A stretch of DNA of 41,405 bases from Acetobacter estunensis (GCF_011516945.1 NZ_WOTH01000026.1:1-41405); one strand, 5' to 3'. Positions 18,655 to 27,401 are shown, numbered from the stretch's first letter. Notes: generated by a model not told the origin, from the letters alone. Translations and numbers: made by a program.

Positions 18655-19398
18655 ATGTTCAATCTCACCGGCAAGGTCGCTCTTGTCACCGGCGCTTCCG
18701 GCGGAATCGGCGCGGCCATTGCCCGGACTCTTCACAAGCAGGGAGCGACGGTCGTGCTCTCGGGCACACGCGAGGCCGTTCTTGCCGAGAGGGCCGCGGA
18801 ACTGGGTGGCGAGCGCGTTCATATCGTAACGGCCGATCTGTCCGATCCAGCCGCGGCGGATCAGCTTGTCGCGCGCGCGGAAGAGGTCGCGGGCGCACCG
18901 TTGGACATTCTCGTCAACAACGCGGGCCTCACACGTGACACACTGGCCATCCGCATGAAGGACGAGGACTGGAACAAGGTGCTGGAGGTCGATCTGGCTT
19001 CCCCCTTCCGTCTGTGTCGTGCGGCACTCAAGGGCATGCTCCGCAGGCGTGCGGGCCGTATCATCAACATCGCCTCCGTGGTTGGGGCGACCGGCAACGC
19101 GGGGCAGGCGAACTATTCGGCCGCCAAGGCCGGTATGGTGGGCATGACCAAGTCTCTGGCGCAGGAAGCGGGGTCACGTGGCGTGACGCTCAATGTCGTG
19201 GCGCCGGGCTTTATCGCGACGGCCATGACCGATGTGCTGCCGGAGGCCCAGAAGGAAAAACTGGTCGGCTCCATCCCGCTCGGTCGCATGGGCACGCCGG
19301 ACGATGTCGCGTCTGCCGTGGTCTATCTGGCGTCTGACGAGGCTGCGTGGGTCACAGGGGCCACGTTGCACGTCAACGGCGGCATGGCGATGATCTGA
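18655..19398 (+). CDS. fabG: 3-oxoacyl-ACP reductase
   Basis: FabG reduces 3-ketoacyl-ACP with NADPH. A 247-residue short-chain dehydrogenase with the cofactor motif TGASGGIG, NNAG, catalytic Ser in NIASVVG, and Tyr-x-x-x-Lys in NYSAAKAG; the C-terminus VTGATLHVNGGMAMI is typical of FabG. I prefer ATG 18655 (MFNLTGKVAL) with ACAGGAC upstream; ATG 18634 in frame would add 7 residues. It begins 34 bases after fabD. Confidence 0.96.
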   Translation: MFNLTGKVALVTGASGGIGAAIARTLHKQGATVVLSGTREAVLAERAAELGGERVHIVTADLSDPAAADQLVARAEEVAGAPLDILVNNAGLTRDTLAIRMKDEDWNKVLEVDLASPFRLCRAALKGMLRRRAGRIINIASVVGATGNAGQANYSAAKAGMVGMTKSLAQEAGSRGVTLNVVAPGFIATAMTDVLPEAQKEKLVGSIPLGRMGTPDDVASAVVYLASDEAAWVTGATLHVNGGMAMI

Positions 19399-19423
19399 GG
19401 AGGTTTTCCTCGTAACATATTGG

Positions 19424-19441
19424 AAAACCATTTGGTTTTTT
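19424..19441 (+). terminator. Weak terminator-like hairpin after fabG
   Basis: AAAACC and GGTTTT form a 6-bp stem around ATTT, followed by T residues. A GAGGA/TCCTC mini-hairpin lies just upstream. The structure is weak and may only attenuate transcription, so that acpP, 230 bases on, could have its own promoter. No gene is evident in 19399-19671. Confidence 0.4.
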
Positions 19442-19671
19442 ATTGATGCAGAGACGGGGCGGCCGAGTTTTGGGGATGTGGACACAGATGAAACAATCGG
19501 TGTTTTACGCATCCGCTTGGCGAGCGGAAGATTTCCGTGCTAATCGCCCCGGCAGCCTCGTCGGGCATACCCCGGTTGCCCTGTACGAATGTCCTGGTCT
19601 GGCGGATGTCCGGACAGGGCGTGAGCAACTCATTCGCCCGTAGTGCCTGGGCAGACAGGAAGCAGAGACAG

Positions 19672-19911
19672 ATGAGCGAAATCGCTGATAAGGTTAAGAA
19701 GATCGTTGTCGAGCACCTCGGTGTGGAAGAGAGCAAGGTGACACCGGAAGCGTCGTTCATCGACGATCTGGGCGCTGACAGCCTCGACACGGTTGAGCTG
19801 GTGATGGCGTTCGAAGAGGCGTTCAACGTCGAAATCCCCGAGGACGCGGCCGAGAAGATCGCCACCGTCAAGGACGCGATCGACTACATCGAAGCTCAGA
19901 AGGCCGCCTGA
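19672..19911 (+). CDS. acpP: Acyl carrier protein
   Basis: AcpP carries the growing acyl chain on 4'-phosphopantetheine. The 79-residue acidic protein has the attachment site Ser in [16 protein letters not shown] and normal family length. The start at 19672 matches the canonical [17 protein letters not shown] beginning; the open frame upstream is not ACP-like. It is separated from fabG by 273 bases and from fabF by 79 bases, which allows separate high-level expression. Confidence 0.98.
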   Translation: MSEIADKVKKIVVEHLGVEESKVTPEASFIDDLGADSLDTVELVMAFEEAFNVEIPEDAAEKIATVKDAIDYIEAQKAA

Positions 19912-19990
19912 GGTCTTTTGCGCGTCCGGGCGAGCGCGGCTTTCGGGCGGCGCCGTCTTTTTGTTTTGACGAACTGAGGAGCAGGCGAGC

Positions 19991-21277
19991 TTGCTGCAGT
20001 CGGCCGCATCTGATTTGGGTCGGAGACGCGTTGTCGTCACCGGCATGGGGATGGTAACCCCGCTCGGGCTCGGCACCGAGAATGTCTGGAAGCGTCTTGT
20101 CGCGGGTGAAAGCGGCATTGATCGCATCCATGCTTTCGATCCGAGCGAACTTGCTGCCCATATCGGTGGAGAGGTTCCCGATGGGCCGACAGCGGAGGGA
20201 AAGCTCACCATCTCCGACTGGATTCCTGTCAAGGACCAGAAGAAGATGGACCGGTTCATCCAGCTTGGGATGATCGCGGCGATCGAAGCCGTGGAAGATT
20301 CCGGCTGGAAGCCCGAGTCTGAAGAAGACCGGTGTGCGACAGGTGTGCAGATCGGATCGGGAATCGGTGGTCTTCAGACCATCTACGATGCCTCGATCAC
20401 GGTTTACGAGGGGCGGGCCAAGCGTCTTTCTCCCTTCTTCATCCCTTCTGCGCTGGGCAATCTCGTCTCGGGAAATGTCTCCATTCGCTACGGCTTCAAG
20501 GGGCCGAACCATTCGGCTGTGACGGCGTGTGCGACGGGTGTGCATGCCATCGGCGATGCCGCTCGCACCATCATGTTCGGTGATGCCGATGTGATGGTGG
20601 CCGGCGGGGCTGAGGCGACGGTCTGCAAGCTCGGCATTGCCGGATTCTGCTCGGCGCGCGCTCTGTCAACTGGTTTCAATGACCGACCCAAGCAGGCGTC
20701 GCGTCCTTGGGACCGTGACCGTGACGGATTCGTCATGGGCGAGGGGGCCGGTATCGTGGTGCTTGAGGAATATGAGCACGCGAAGAAGCGTGGCGCCAAG
20801 ATTTATGGTGAGGTCATCGGCTACGGAATGTCGGGCGATGCTTACCACATTACGGCTCCAGCCGAAGGCCATGATGGCGCTTACCGGGCCATGTTCGCGG
20901 CTGTCCGTAGTGCGGGAATCACACCGGGCGATATCGGCTACGTGAACGCGCACGGCACCTCCACGATGGCGGACGATCTTGAACTTTCCGCCGTGGAGCG
21001 CCTGTTCGGCGATGACGGTCGCAAGGTTGCCATGTCGTCCACCAAATCCGCCATCGGGCACCTTCTCGGAGCGGCGGGCGCGGTTGAAGCTATGTTCTCC
21101 ATGCTGGCGATCCGCGATGGTGTGGTGCCGCCGACGCTTAATCTCGACAATCCTTCCCGCGAGAGCATCATCGACCGCGTGCCGCATCAGGCGCAGGAGC
21201 GGAAGGTGAACATCGCGCTCTCCAACAGTTTCGGATTTGGCGGAACCAACGCCAGTGTGATTGTGCGGGGCGTCTGA
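19991..21277 (+). CDS. fabF: Beta-ketoacyl-ACP synthase II
   Basis: FabF condenses malonyl-ACP with acyl-ACP. The 428-residue thiolase-fold enzyme has the complete triad: Cys180 in VTACATGVHAIG, His321 in NAHGTSTMADD and His357 in AIGHLLGAAGA. It ends with ALSNSFGFGGTNAS, typical of KAS II. The frame begins with a TTG at 19991 preceded by GAGGAG; an ATG-initiated form would start inside the domain (ATG at 20045), so the rare start seems real. A strong terminator follows. Confidence 0.96.
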   Translation: MLQSAASDLGRRRVVVTGMGMVTPLGLGTENVWKRLVAGESGIDRIHAFDPSELAAHIGGEVPDGPTAEGKLTISDWIPVKDQKKMDRFIQLGMIAAIEAVEDSGWKPESEEDRCATGVQIGSGIGGLQTIYDASITVYEGRAKRLSPFFIPSALGNLVSGNVSIRYGFKGPNHSAVTACATGVHAIGDAARTIMFGDADVMVAGGAEATVCKLGIAGFCSARALSTGFNDRPKQASRPWDRDRDGFVMGEGAGIVVLEEYEHAKKRGAKIYGEVIGYGMSGDAYHITAPAEGHDGAYRAMFAAVRSAGITPGDIGYVNAHGTSTMADDLELSAVERLFGDDGRKVAMSSTKSAIGHLLGAAGAVEAMFSMLAIRDGVVPPTLNLDNPSRESIIDRVPHQAQERKVNIALSNSFGFGGTNASVIVRGV

Positions 21278-21287
21278 TCGCGCCCAT

Positions 21288-21313
21288 AGGGCCGCCTTCG
21301 GGCGGCCCTTTTT
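21288..21313 (+). terminator. Rho-independent terminator after fabF
   Basis: A perfect 9-bp GC-rich stem (AGGGCCGCC with GGCGGCCCT) closed by a TTCG tetraloop and followed by a T-run. It ends the fab transcription unit. Confidence 0.95.
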
Positions 21314-21343
21314 ATATCCGAAGCCAGCTTTCAGGTGTTTCTT

Positions 21344-21586
21344 ATGAGCGATACCCTCCCAGACCGTCTTTCCGCTGATCCGGAAAGCCCGTTTTTCAAT
21401 GAAGCCCTTCTTGCGCGTGGTGTTGGTGTGCGCTTCAAAGGAGTGGAAAAGACCAACATTGAAGAATACTGCGTCAGCGAAGGCTGGGTGCGGGTGGCCG
21501 TCAGCAAGACGCTCGATCGGCGTGGGCGCCCCATGACAATGAAGCTTCAGGGACCGGTTGAAGTCTGGATCAAGGACGAGGCCTGA
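21344..21586 (+). CDS. DUF3297 family protein
   Basis: An 80-residue protein of the DUF3297 family, recognised from FNEALLARGVGVRFKG, EYCVSEGWVRVAVSKTLDRRG and the ending GPVEVWIKDEA. These small proteins are common in alphaproteobacteria and have no known role. I start at 21344 (MSDTLPDRL); an in-frame start at 21335 adds three residues. It lies just after the fab terminator and is probably monocistronic. Confidence 0.85.
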   Translation: MSDTLPDRLSADPESPFFNEALLARGVGVRFKGVEKTNIEEYCVSEGWVRVAVSKTLDRRGRPMTMKLQGPVEVWIKDEA

Positions 21587-21822
21587 AGTCGCAGCAGGGC
21601 ACATGCGCCTTTGCTCGCTTGAGCACGCCATTTCTTTTTGCAAGTGAACCTCTGTCCGCCAGTGGTGTTCCTTACTTCGAAAGCAAAGGATTCCAGCCTG
21701 ACGAATGGAATCCTGTTATGCGCAAACGACAGCCATGGAGTGCTTGCTCCCCACTTTCAGGAAGCGCAGGCTGACATTCATGTGAATGACATCGTCTTTC
21801 AGACAGCAGGGAGTGGCGCGAC

Positions 21823-23088
21823 ATGAGTGAAACAACGCCAGCGCAACAGCCGGACAAGCAATTCACCATTTTGATCGTGGGCGGCGGTGCGGCGGGTATC
21901 GCCGTAGCGGCCCGTCTACGCCGCGAGCGGCCTTCGCTTTCAGTCGGTGTCATTGATCCGTCCACCACACATGCCTATCAACCCGGCTGGACGCTGGTGG
22001 GGGCCGGCGTGATGACTCTGCGGGAGACGCTGCGCCAAGAAGGCGGATTGATCCCCAATGGCGTGACATGGCTTCGTGCTTCCGCCCAGTCCTTTCAGCC
22101 CGATGAGCATGTCGTGACGCTCGATGACGGGCAGCGCATCGGGTATCGGCGTCTCATCCTTTGCCCCGGATTGCAGCTTGACTGGGACAAGATTGAGGGG
22201 CTGAGCGAGACGCTTGGTTCCAACGGCGTGTGCAGCAATTACTCCATGCAGCATGTGGAATACACATGGACCTGCATTCAGACGCTCAACGGTGGGAAAG
22301 CACTGTTCACGCAGCCGCCAATGCCTATCAAGTGTGCTGGCGCTCCGCAGAAAATTGTCTATCTGGCCTCTGATTACTGGCGCAAGGAAGGCACGCTCAA
22401 TCGCACGGAAGTCAATTTCTTCCTTGCCGGGGATGCTCTTTTCGGCGTGGCGTATTTCCGACCGTCCTTGCAGTATGCCGTCGATTATTACGGCGTAAAT
22501 CTGAATTATAAGCACAATCTCGTGGCGGTTGACGGGCCGGCACGTCTGGCGACGTTTGAAGTGACGGCGGGCGACGGGACAAAAACCCGCGAAACGCATC
22601 CTTTCGACATGCTTCATGTGACGCCTCCGCAGAGTGCGCCGAATTTCATCAAGGCCAGCCCGTTCGCAGATGAAAATGGGTGGGTGAATGTCGATCCGTC
22701 CACTCTGCAGCACAAGACATTCGACACTGTGTTCGGACTGGGCGATGTGATCGGCACCAGCAACGCCAAGACAGCAGCGGCCGTTCGGGCTCAGACGCCA
22801 GTCGTTGTGGGGAACGTGCTGGCCTCGCTGGAAGGTAAACCTCTCCAGATGCGCTACGATGGCTATGGCGCCTGTCCGCTGACGGTGAGCTATGGCAAAG
22901 TCGTGCTGGCGGAGTTCCTTTATGGTGGCAAGCCAGCCCCCAGCTTTCCCTATGACCAACGCAAGCCAAGTCGCTTTGCATGGTTCCTCAAGACGCAGGT
23001 CTTTCCGCGCGTTTACTGGGACATGATGCTCACGGGACGGGACATCAACGTGCCGCATCATCCGGACTGGGTGAAAAACGCCGGTTGA
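21823..23088 (+). CDS. Sulfide:quinone oxidoreductase-like flavoprotein
   Basis: A 421-residue FAD protein of the SQR/NDH-2 superfamily. The dinucleotide motif GGGAAGIAVAARL is at the N-terminus, followed by DPSTTHAYQPGWTLVGAG, which is characteristic of SQR-type enzymes. Cysteines are found at VCSNYS, PIKCAGAPQK and GYGACPLT; the first two are placed like SQR redox cysteines. The end has FGLGDVIGTSNAKTAAAVRAQ, the second FAD site. It should oxidise sulfide to polysulfide and pass electrons to quinone at the inner membrane; a related role in thiol detoxification is possible. GGGAG precedes the ATG. It is convergent with pqqE. Confidence 0.87.
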   Translation: MSETTPAQQPDKQFTILIVGGGAAGIAVAARLRRERPSLSVGVIDPSTTHAYQPGWTLVGAGVMTLRETLRQEGGLIPNGVTWLRASAQSFQPDEHVVTLDDGQRIGYRRLILCPGLQLDWDKIEGLSETLGSNGVCSNYSMQHVEYTWTCIQTLNGGKALFTQPPMPIKCAGAPQKIVYLASDYWRKEGTLNRTEVNFFLAGDALFGVAYFRPSLQYAVDYYGVNLNYKHNLVAVDGPARLATFEVTAGDGTKTRETHPFDMLHVTPPQSAPNFIKASPFADENGWVNVDPSTLQHKTFDTVFGLGDVIGTSNAKTAAAVRAQTPVVVGNVLASLEGKPLQMRYDGYGACPLTVSYGKVVLAEFLYGGKPAPSFPYDQRKPSRFAWFLKTQVFPRVYWDMMLTGRDINVPHHPDWVKNAG

Positions 23089-23093
23089 TAGGA

Positions 23094-23132
23094 GGCGGCT
23101 CGGCTTGGCTGATTTCAGCCAGCCGAACCGCC
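23094..23132. terminator. Long hairpin between sqr-like gene and pqqE
   Basis: GGCGG, CTCGGCT and TGGCT pair with AGCCA, GCCGA and CCGCC, making an interrupted 16-pair stem around ATTT, six bases after the stop. No T-run follows, so it is a candidate terminator of the plus-strand gene rather than a textbook one. Confidence 0.55.
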
Positions 23133-23271
23133 GGTCGCTTTGTAAGCAGAGCGCGATGTAGAGTTGTTATGGAATGTTTTCTAAAGCCGCCAGTTTCATA
23201 AGATCAAAGCTGGCGGTCAATAGAGAGGTTCTTCGCTTCTTTTCCAGCTCTATCCCCGACGGAAAAAGCAG

Positions 23272-24363
23272 TCAGTCGCCATAGCGCCGATAGACAAAGG
23301 TCTCCGTCGCAGTTGCCGCCTCTGTAATGGCGGCATCCACGAGTTTGCGGTCTGTGGAACGCTGGCAGACCGGATCGGCGGCTTCGGCATGACCTGTCAG
23401 AGCCAGCGCCTGACAGCGACAACCACCCCAATCTATCTCGCGTCGATCACAACCTCGGCAGGGTTCAGGCATCCAATCCGTGCCGCGGAATAGACCGAAC
23501 AGTTCGGATTTTTCCCAGATATCCCCTAGTGAGGCGTCGTGAACGGTGGGAAAGGTCACACCCGGAATCGTCTCGGCGGCATGACAGGGCAATACCCGGC
23601 CTGATGGTGTCACGTTGAGAAAGCGTTGGCCCCAGCCACCCATGCAGGGTTTGGGCTCATCGGCGTAATAGTCCGGTGTCACGAAGTCGATGGCCATGCG
23701 GTTGCCAAACCGGGTCCGTGCGGCTGCGACGGCACGTTCGGTGTCTTCGAGTTGCTGACGTGTGGGGAGAAGGGCGGAGCGGTTTTTGAGGCCCCATCCA
23801 TAATATTGCGTGTGCGCAATTTCCACGCGGCGCGCGCCCAGTTCCTCGGCCAGATCGAACATGGCGGGCACACGCTCGGCGTTGAGACGATGGATCACGA
23901 AGTTCAGTGTCAGCGGCATACCGTCTTCGGCAATCAGCCGCGCGGCTGCAATCTTGCGACTTTGGGCACCTTTCATTCCACCTATGATTTCGGCCTGCTG
24001 TGGATCGACATCCTGAAAGGAGAGCTGGACATGATCCAGCCCGGCATCCGCCAGCCTTCCAAGGGAATCCCGATCCAGCAATACGCCTGAGGTGATGAGA
24101 TTGGTGTAGAGACCCGCGCGCGATGCCTGCCGCACGAGGTCGGGCAGATCCTTGCGCGCCATCGGCTCGCCGCCCGAGAAATGGACCTGAAGCACGCCGA
24201 GAACGGCAGCCTCATCCAGCACGCGCTGCCAGTCCTCGGTCGAGAGTTCGCGGGCTTTCGGTTCCAGCGCCAGCGGGTTGGAGCAATAGGGACACTGGAG
24301 CGGGCAGCGATGTGTCAACTCGGCCAACAGGCTCATCGGGGGAGGAGGGGTCATGCCTTCCAT
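23272..24363 (-). CDS. pqqE: PqqA peptide radical SAM cross-linking enzyme
   Basis: PqqE joins the conserved Glu and Tyr of PqqA by a carbon-carbon bond, the first step of PQQ formation. The 363-residue product has the radical SAM cysteines at 20, 24 and 27 (HRCPLQCPYCSNP), SGGEPMARKDL, and a C-terminal SPASM domain with PCMGGWG, LPCHAAE and EPCRGCDRREIDWGGCRCQA. AGGTG at proper spacing favours ATG 24363; an ATGA overlap with pqqD at 24354 is the alternative. Last gene of the pqq operon. Confidence 0.97.
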   Translation of the reverse strand: MEGMTPPPPMSLLAELTHRCPLQCPYCSNPLALEPKARELSTEDWQRVLDEAAVLGVLQVHFSGGEPMARKDLPDLVRQASRAGLYTNLITSGVLLDRDSLGRLADAGLDHVQLSFQDVDPQQAEIIGGMKGAQSRKIAAARLIAEDGMPLTLNFVIHRLNAERVPAMFDLAEELGARRVEIAHTQYYGWGLKNRSALLPTRQQLEDTERAVAAARTRFGNRMAIDFVTPDYYADEPKPCMGGWGQRFLNVTPSGRVLPCHAAETIPGVTFPTVHDASLGDIWEKSELFGLFRGTDWMPEPCRGCDRREIDWGGCRCQALALTGHAEAADPVCQRSTDRKLVDAAITEAATATETFVYRRYGD

Positions 24364-24644
24364 ATCAGCACCTGCCGCTCGGCCAAATCCTGCACCATTG
24401 CCTGCACATCGCGCGCGATCAGGTCGCGTGAGGCAGTAAAGGCAGTGGCAAGGTCGTCGATGATGGCCCGTAACGTGGTGTGTCCATCGACCCGGCGCAA
24501 TATCTCAGCCGCGATTGGATCGGCCAGAAAGGCTTTTTCAGGAGCCTGCACCACCCACTGATCCCGCACTCGGTCATGTTGCAGCCGTGTGCCGCGGACA
24601 AAGGCGGGAATCCGCTCTTCAGTGAGGGGGGAGGTGTCCGTCAT
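24351..24644 (-). CDS. pqqD: PQQ peptide chaperone PqqD
   Basis: PqqD binds PqqA and presents it to PqqE. The 97-residue winged-helix-like protein has the family pattern RGTRLQHDRVRDQWVVQAPE, then ADPIAAEILRRVDGHTTLRAIIDDLA, and RDVQAMVQDLAERQVL. The ATG at 24644 overlaps the pqqC stop by 4 bases (ATGA), which decides it over an upstream TTG. Its stop overlaps the pqqE start region. Confidence 0.97.
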   Translation of the reverse strand: MTDTSPLTEERIPAFVRGTRLQHDRVRDQWVVQAPEKAFLADPIAAEILRRVDGHTTLRAIIDDLATAFTASRDLIARDVQAMVQDLAERQVLIWKA

Positions 24645-25372
24645 GCCGGGCGGAAGCAACCCGGCGGGATACGGCCCGGCGTCACATAGGCATAGTCCAG
24701 CGCGTCAAGCATGGACCACAACACGCCGCATTTGAACTTCAGCGCCCGGAGCACGGCCTGCTGCTGCTCGACTGTACGGGCGTGTTCTTTCACATAGGCC
24801 AGTGCAAAATCGGAATCGCGGGGAGCCTGTGTCAGTCGCGGTGTGAAATAGGCCAGCGTATCCTCGGTGATGAAGCTGTAATTGCGGAGCATCCCCGCCA
24901 CGCGCTCGGAGATGATGGTGGGGGAGAACAGTTCTGTCAGCGAGGATGCAATGGCTTCCAGAATCGATTTCTCACCCACGAAATGCACGTAAGCATCCAC
25001 GGCAAAAAGCGTGCCGGGAAGCAGCCCTTCGAGCGATTCCACATAATTCCGCTCGAGTCCGAGCCCATCCGTCAGATGCAGCCAGCGGGCGATGCCGCCT
25101 GTGCCCGGAGCATCGCCGTCATGATCCTCGATACGTCGCCGCCATTCGCGTCGCAGTTCGGCTGTGGGCAGACGGGCGAGAAGGGTGGCGTCCTTCGTGG
25201 GGATGCGGGCCTGATAGTAGTAGCGGTTCAGCGCCCAGGCCTGCACCTGAGCCTTGCTCAGCTTGCCGTCATGCAGCGCCCGGTGGAACGGATGACGGTT
25301 GTGGTAGCGCTCGGCGCCGATGGCGCGCAATGCGGCTTCGAGTTCATCGGGTGTCAGAAGCTTGTCACTCAT
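24641..25372 (-). CDS. pqqC: Pyrroloquinoline-quinone synthase PqqC
   Basis: PqqC performs the final cofactor-less oxidation and ring closure to PQQ. The 243-residue helical protein has HNRHPFHRALHDGKLSKAQV, ALNRYYYQARIPTKDA, RIEDHDGD and DAYVHFVGEKSILEAIASSLTELF, all family hallmarks. The ATG overlaps the pqqB stop by 4 bases and the stop overlaps pqqD by 4 bases, so the three are coupled. Confidence 0.98.
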   Translation of the reverse strand: MSDKLLTPDELEAALRAIGAERYHNRHPFHRALHDGKLSKAQVQAWALNRYYYQARIPTKDATLLARLPTAELRREWRRRIEDHDGDAPGTGGIARWLHLTDGLGLERNYVESLEGLLPGTLFAVDAYVHFVGEKSILEAIASSLTELFSPTIISERVAGMLRNYSFITEDTLAYFTPRLTQAPRDSDFALAYVKEHARTVEQQQAVLRALKFKCGVLWSMLDALDYAYVTPGRIPPGCFRPA

Positions 25373-26292
25373 AATGTGATCCTCATGCCGTCATGGGACA
25401 CTTCCCATCCAGCGGCTTCGGCTTCAGCCCGTTCGGGCGAATCTTCCAGCAGGATGGGGTTGGAATTGTTGATGTGGATAAACACCTTGCGTTTCACGCC
25501 AAGATCGCGGAACGCGGCAATGGTGCCATCTGAGTCATTGACGGACATATGGCCCATCCGTTTGCCGGTTTTCTCACCCAACCCGGCGCGAAGCATTTCA
25601 TCGTCCGTCCAGAGCGTGCCATCGAACAGGACAAGATCCGCGCCGCGCAGACGCTCACGCAGACGATCCGTCATGCGGGCACAGCCGGGGATGAAGACGA
25701 TCCGTGCGTGACCATCCGTGACATCAAGACCGACTGTTTCGCCGTTTTCAACGATCGCAGCGGGATCTGCGCCTTTTTCCGCATAAAGCGGCACTTTTCC
25801 GGGCACGGCGAACAGCGTCATCGACAGACCGGTCGGCCGGCCCTCCAGTGTGGTGAGCGTATGGGTCTCGTCGAGCTTCACTTCGTTGCGTGTGACGACC
25901 GCGCGATTCAGAGCCTCAAAAATCGGGTTGGCATCAAGCTGATCCAGCACTTGCCGGGTCGCGAGAATCTCGAAGGGCTGCCGTTCGCGAAGAGTGAGAA
26001 GGCCCGTGATGGTGTCCACTTCCGCGCCCGTGAGGATAACGCCGGCGATGGGAGTCGAGCGCAGGCCCGTCTTGGGATGCAGGACGGGTGTCTGGTTGAT
26101 CTGTTGACGCAGATCGGGAGACGCATTGACCACAAACCAGTGTTCACCATCGCCACTGAGGGCGATGGAAGCCTGCGTGCGGGAAGGAGCGAAAGGGTCG
26201 CCAGAGCGTGCCCGTTGGCACCCGGGGGCGTTGGAGTTCCACTGCGGGAATCCTCCGCCAGCGGCGGCTCCCAGAACGACAAGATCAATCAT
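25369..26292 (-). CDS. pqqB: PQQ biosynthesis protein PqqB
   Basis: PqqB is a metallo-beta-lactamase-fold protein that acts as an iron-dependent hydroxylase on the cross-linked Glu-Tyr intermediate. The 307-residue product starts VVLGAAAGGGFPQWN and carries CQRARSGDPFAPSRTQAS, LTGAEVDTITGLLTLRE, DGTLWTDDEM and the C-terminal HINNSNPIL. It starts 71 bases after pqqA with a hairpin in between, so pqqB-E are probably expressed at a lower level than pqqA. Confidence 0.97.
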   Translation of the reverse strand: MIDLVVLGAAAGGGFPQWNSNAPGCQRARSGDPFAPSRTQASIALSGDGEHWFVVNASPDLRQQINQTPVLHPKTGLRSTPIAGVILTGAEVDTITGLLTLRERQPFEILATRQVLDQLDANPIFEALNRAVVTRNEVKLDETHTLTTLEGRPTGLSMTLFAVPGKVPLYAEKGADPAAIVENGETVGLDVTDGHARIVFIPGCARMTDRLRERLRGADLVLFDGTLWTDDEMLRAGLGEKTGKRMGHMSVNDSDGTIAAFRDLGVKRKVFIHINNSNPILLEDSPERAEAEAAGWEVSHDGMRITL

Positions 26293-26312
26293 GACTCAAG
26301 TCCAATAAACGC

Positions 26313-26345
26313 AAAACGCCGCCAGCGCGAGGCGGGCGGCGTTTT
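26313..26345 (-). terminator. Hairpin between pqqA and pqqB (partial terminator)
   Basis: A perfect 11-bp inverted repeat (AAAACGCCGCC with GGCGGCGTTTT) around an 11-base loop. Read on the minus strand it ends in TTTT, like a leaky rho-independent terminator. It would let most transcripts end after pqqA, which is needed in large amounts, while some read through to pqqB-E. Confidence 0.8.
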
Positions 26346-26363
26346 CAGCGGATCTGCGGATCC

Positions 26364-26444
26364 TTACTTCTTCTGACCGCAGACGTAGCTGTTGATCTCG
26401 GCACCCAAAGGTACCTCAGTGATCTTCGGCGTATTCCAAGCCAT
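26364..26444 (-). CDS. pqqA: PQQ precursor peptide PqqA
   Basis: PqqA is the ribosomal peptide whose Glu and Tyr become PQQ. The 26-residue ORF begins MAWNTPKITEVPLGAE and ends SYVCGQKK; Glu16 and Tyr20 are in the required E-x-x-x-Y spacing (EINSY). GGAG lies before the ATG. The gene is too short for usual ORF cut-offs. It leads the operon, upstream of the hairpin and pqqBCDE. Confidence 0.97.
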   Translation of the reverse strand: MAWNTPKITEVPLGAEINSYVCGQKK

Positions 26445-26810
26445 GTCTCGTCTCCTTCTTTGAAGCGGCAAGTGCAGTCACGATACCGAGGAATGGAACG
26501 GACGACCAGCATGAGGATGCATGGCAGGGCATCATCTATGGTCTGTGAACAAACACAGGATTTTTACGAGCTGTTTTTCGAAATGCTCTTTTAAGAAAAG
26601 GGATTTTTTATATGTTATGTGTGCCATGGAAGCGTGGAAATCAGCCACGTGGCCTTACCCTCACATTCTTGTGAATATTCTGCGAGAGTTGTTAACGTTT
26701 GTGGGCGGTTTCCTCGGTCTTGCGGATTTTGGATGGCTTGGGAAAAAGAGACGAAGAAGAGGCTTGCGCGGGTTTTATACCTGCGCTAGAAGCCTGCCAC
26801 CGCAAGGCGG
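26445..26810. other. Intergenic region with pqq promoter, no gene
   Basis: This 366-bp stretch between pqqA and the tRNA holds the minus-strand pqq promoter, though no -35/-10 pair is clear enough to call. An AT-rich stretch around 26550-26625 breaks the GC-rich context. A 99-residue plus-strand frame at 26521-26820 has no good ribosome site and runs into the tRNA, so I reject it. Confidence 0.5.
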
Positions 26811-26886
26811 GCCGGTTTAGCTCAGTTGGTAGAGCACGTCATTCGTAATGATGGGGCCAGGGGTTCGAATCCTCTAACCGGCACCA
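26811..26886 (+). tRNA. tRNA-Thr (anticodon CGT)
   Basis: A 76-base cloverleaf. The acceptor stem GCCGGTT/AACCGGC is perfect, the D-arm is GCTC-AGTTGGTA-GAGC, the anticodon loop TTCGTAA gives anticodon CGT (codon ACG, Thr), the T-arm loop is TTCGAAT, and the CCA end is encoded. The accessory element begins right after it, and tRNA 3' ends are frequent integration sites. Confidence 0.97.
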
Positions 26887-26904
26887 CTAACCTCGCGGTT
26901 TTCC

Positions 26905-26919
26905 AAGACAATTTGTCTT
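26905..26919. repeat. 15-bp palindrome just after tRNA-Thr
   Basis: AAGACAA and TTGTCTT surround a single T, 18 bases after the tRNA end. It is AT-rich and lacks a GC stem, so it is an unlikely terminator. It may be a binding site near a recombination site. A similar palindrome (AGACATTTGTCT) lies at 39160-39171. Confidence 0.5.
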
Positions 26920-27401
26920 ATATGGTGAAGCGGGCAGGCGAGGGCCTTTCTTCCCGGACTCAATCCGGACTCATTGGCCACTGATCGCGCCACCGGCTCA
27001 CGTGAGCGCGGGCAGGTGTCCAGTTGCAGGACGATTCTCTTCATGCCCCGGATACGCTGTTCGCTCTTCCTGGACGCCTCTGTGATGCTCTCTCGGATCG
27101 CTTCATGCCGACACGTCGCCGCGATCGATCATGGATCACTCATCAGACCCGTCAGTCGGACGACAACAACAACAACACCAAGTGATTTTTTCTTTGCTCA
27201 AAGGGTGCCTCTAACCGGGGCGCGAATAACCCCCGGAGCACGACCCTCCCAGGAAGGACCCATAGAAAATGCATGGGTTGGTATCCATCCATGCGTATCG
27301 AGCATGGTTTTCCACTCCGTCAAGCTATGCGTTTTTCGCATGACATTCCGCATTTCCTCCCCCTAACTTTCGGTCCTCTTTCTCTCCCTTGTTCTCAAAA
27401 C

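Noticed and set aside
21638..21826. 62-codon plus-strand frame ending in an ATGA overlap with the sqr-like gene
   Set aside because: TTG start without a ribosome site and no recognisable sequence; the overlap alone is too weak.
23187..23216. CCGCCAG/CTGGCGG inverted repeat after pqqE
   Set aside because: Sixteen-base loop and no T-run; not strong enough to call a terminator.
26521..26820. 99-codon plus-strand frame between pqqA and tRNA-Thr
   Set aside because: It runs into the tRNA gene, has no ribosome site and unlikely composition.
26974..27366. 130-codon plus-strand frame downstream of the tRNA
   Set aside because: Low-complexity Thr run from a CAA-type DNA repeat, no good start, no protein-like pattern.
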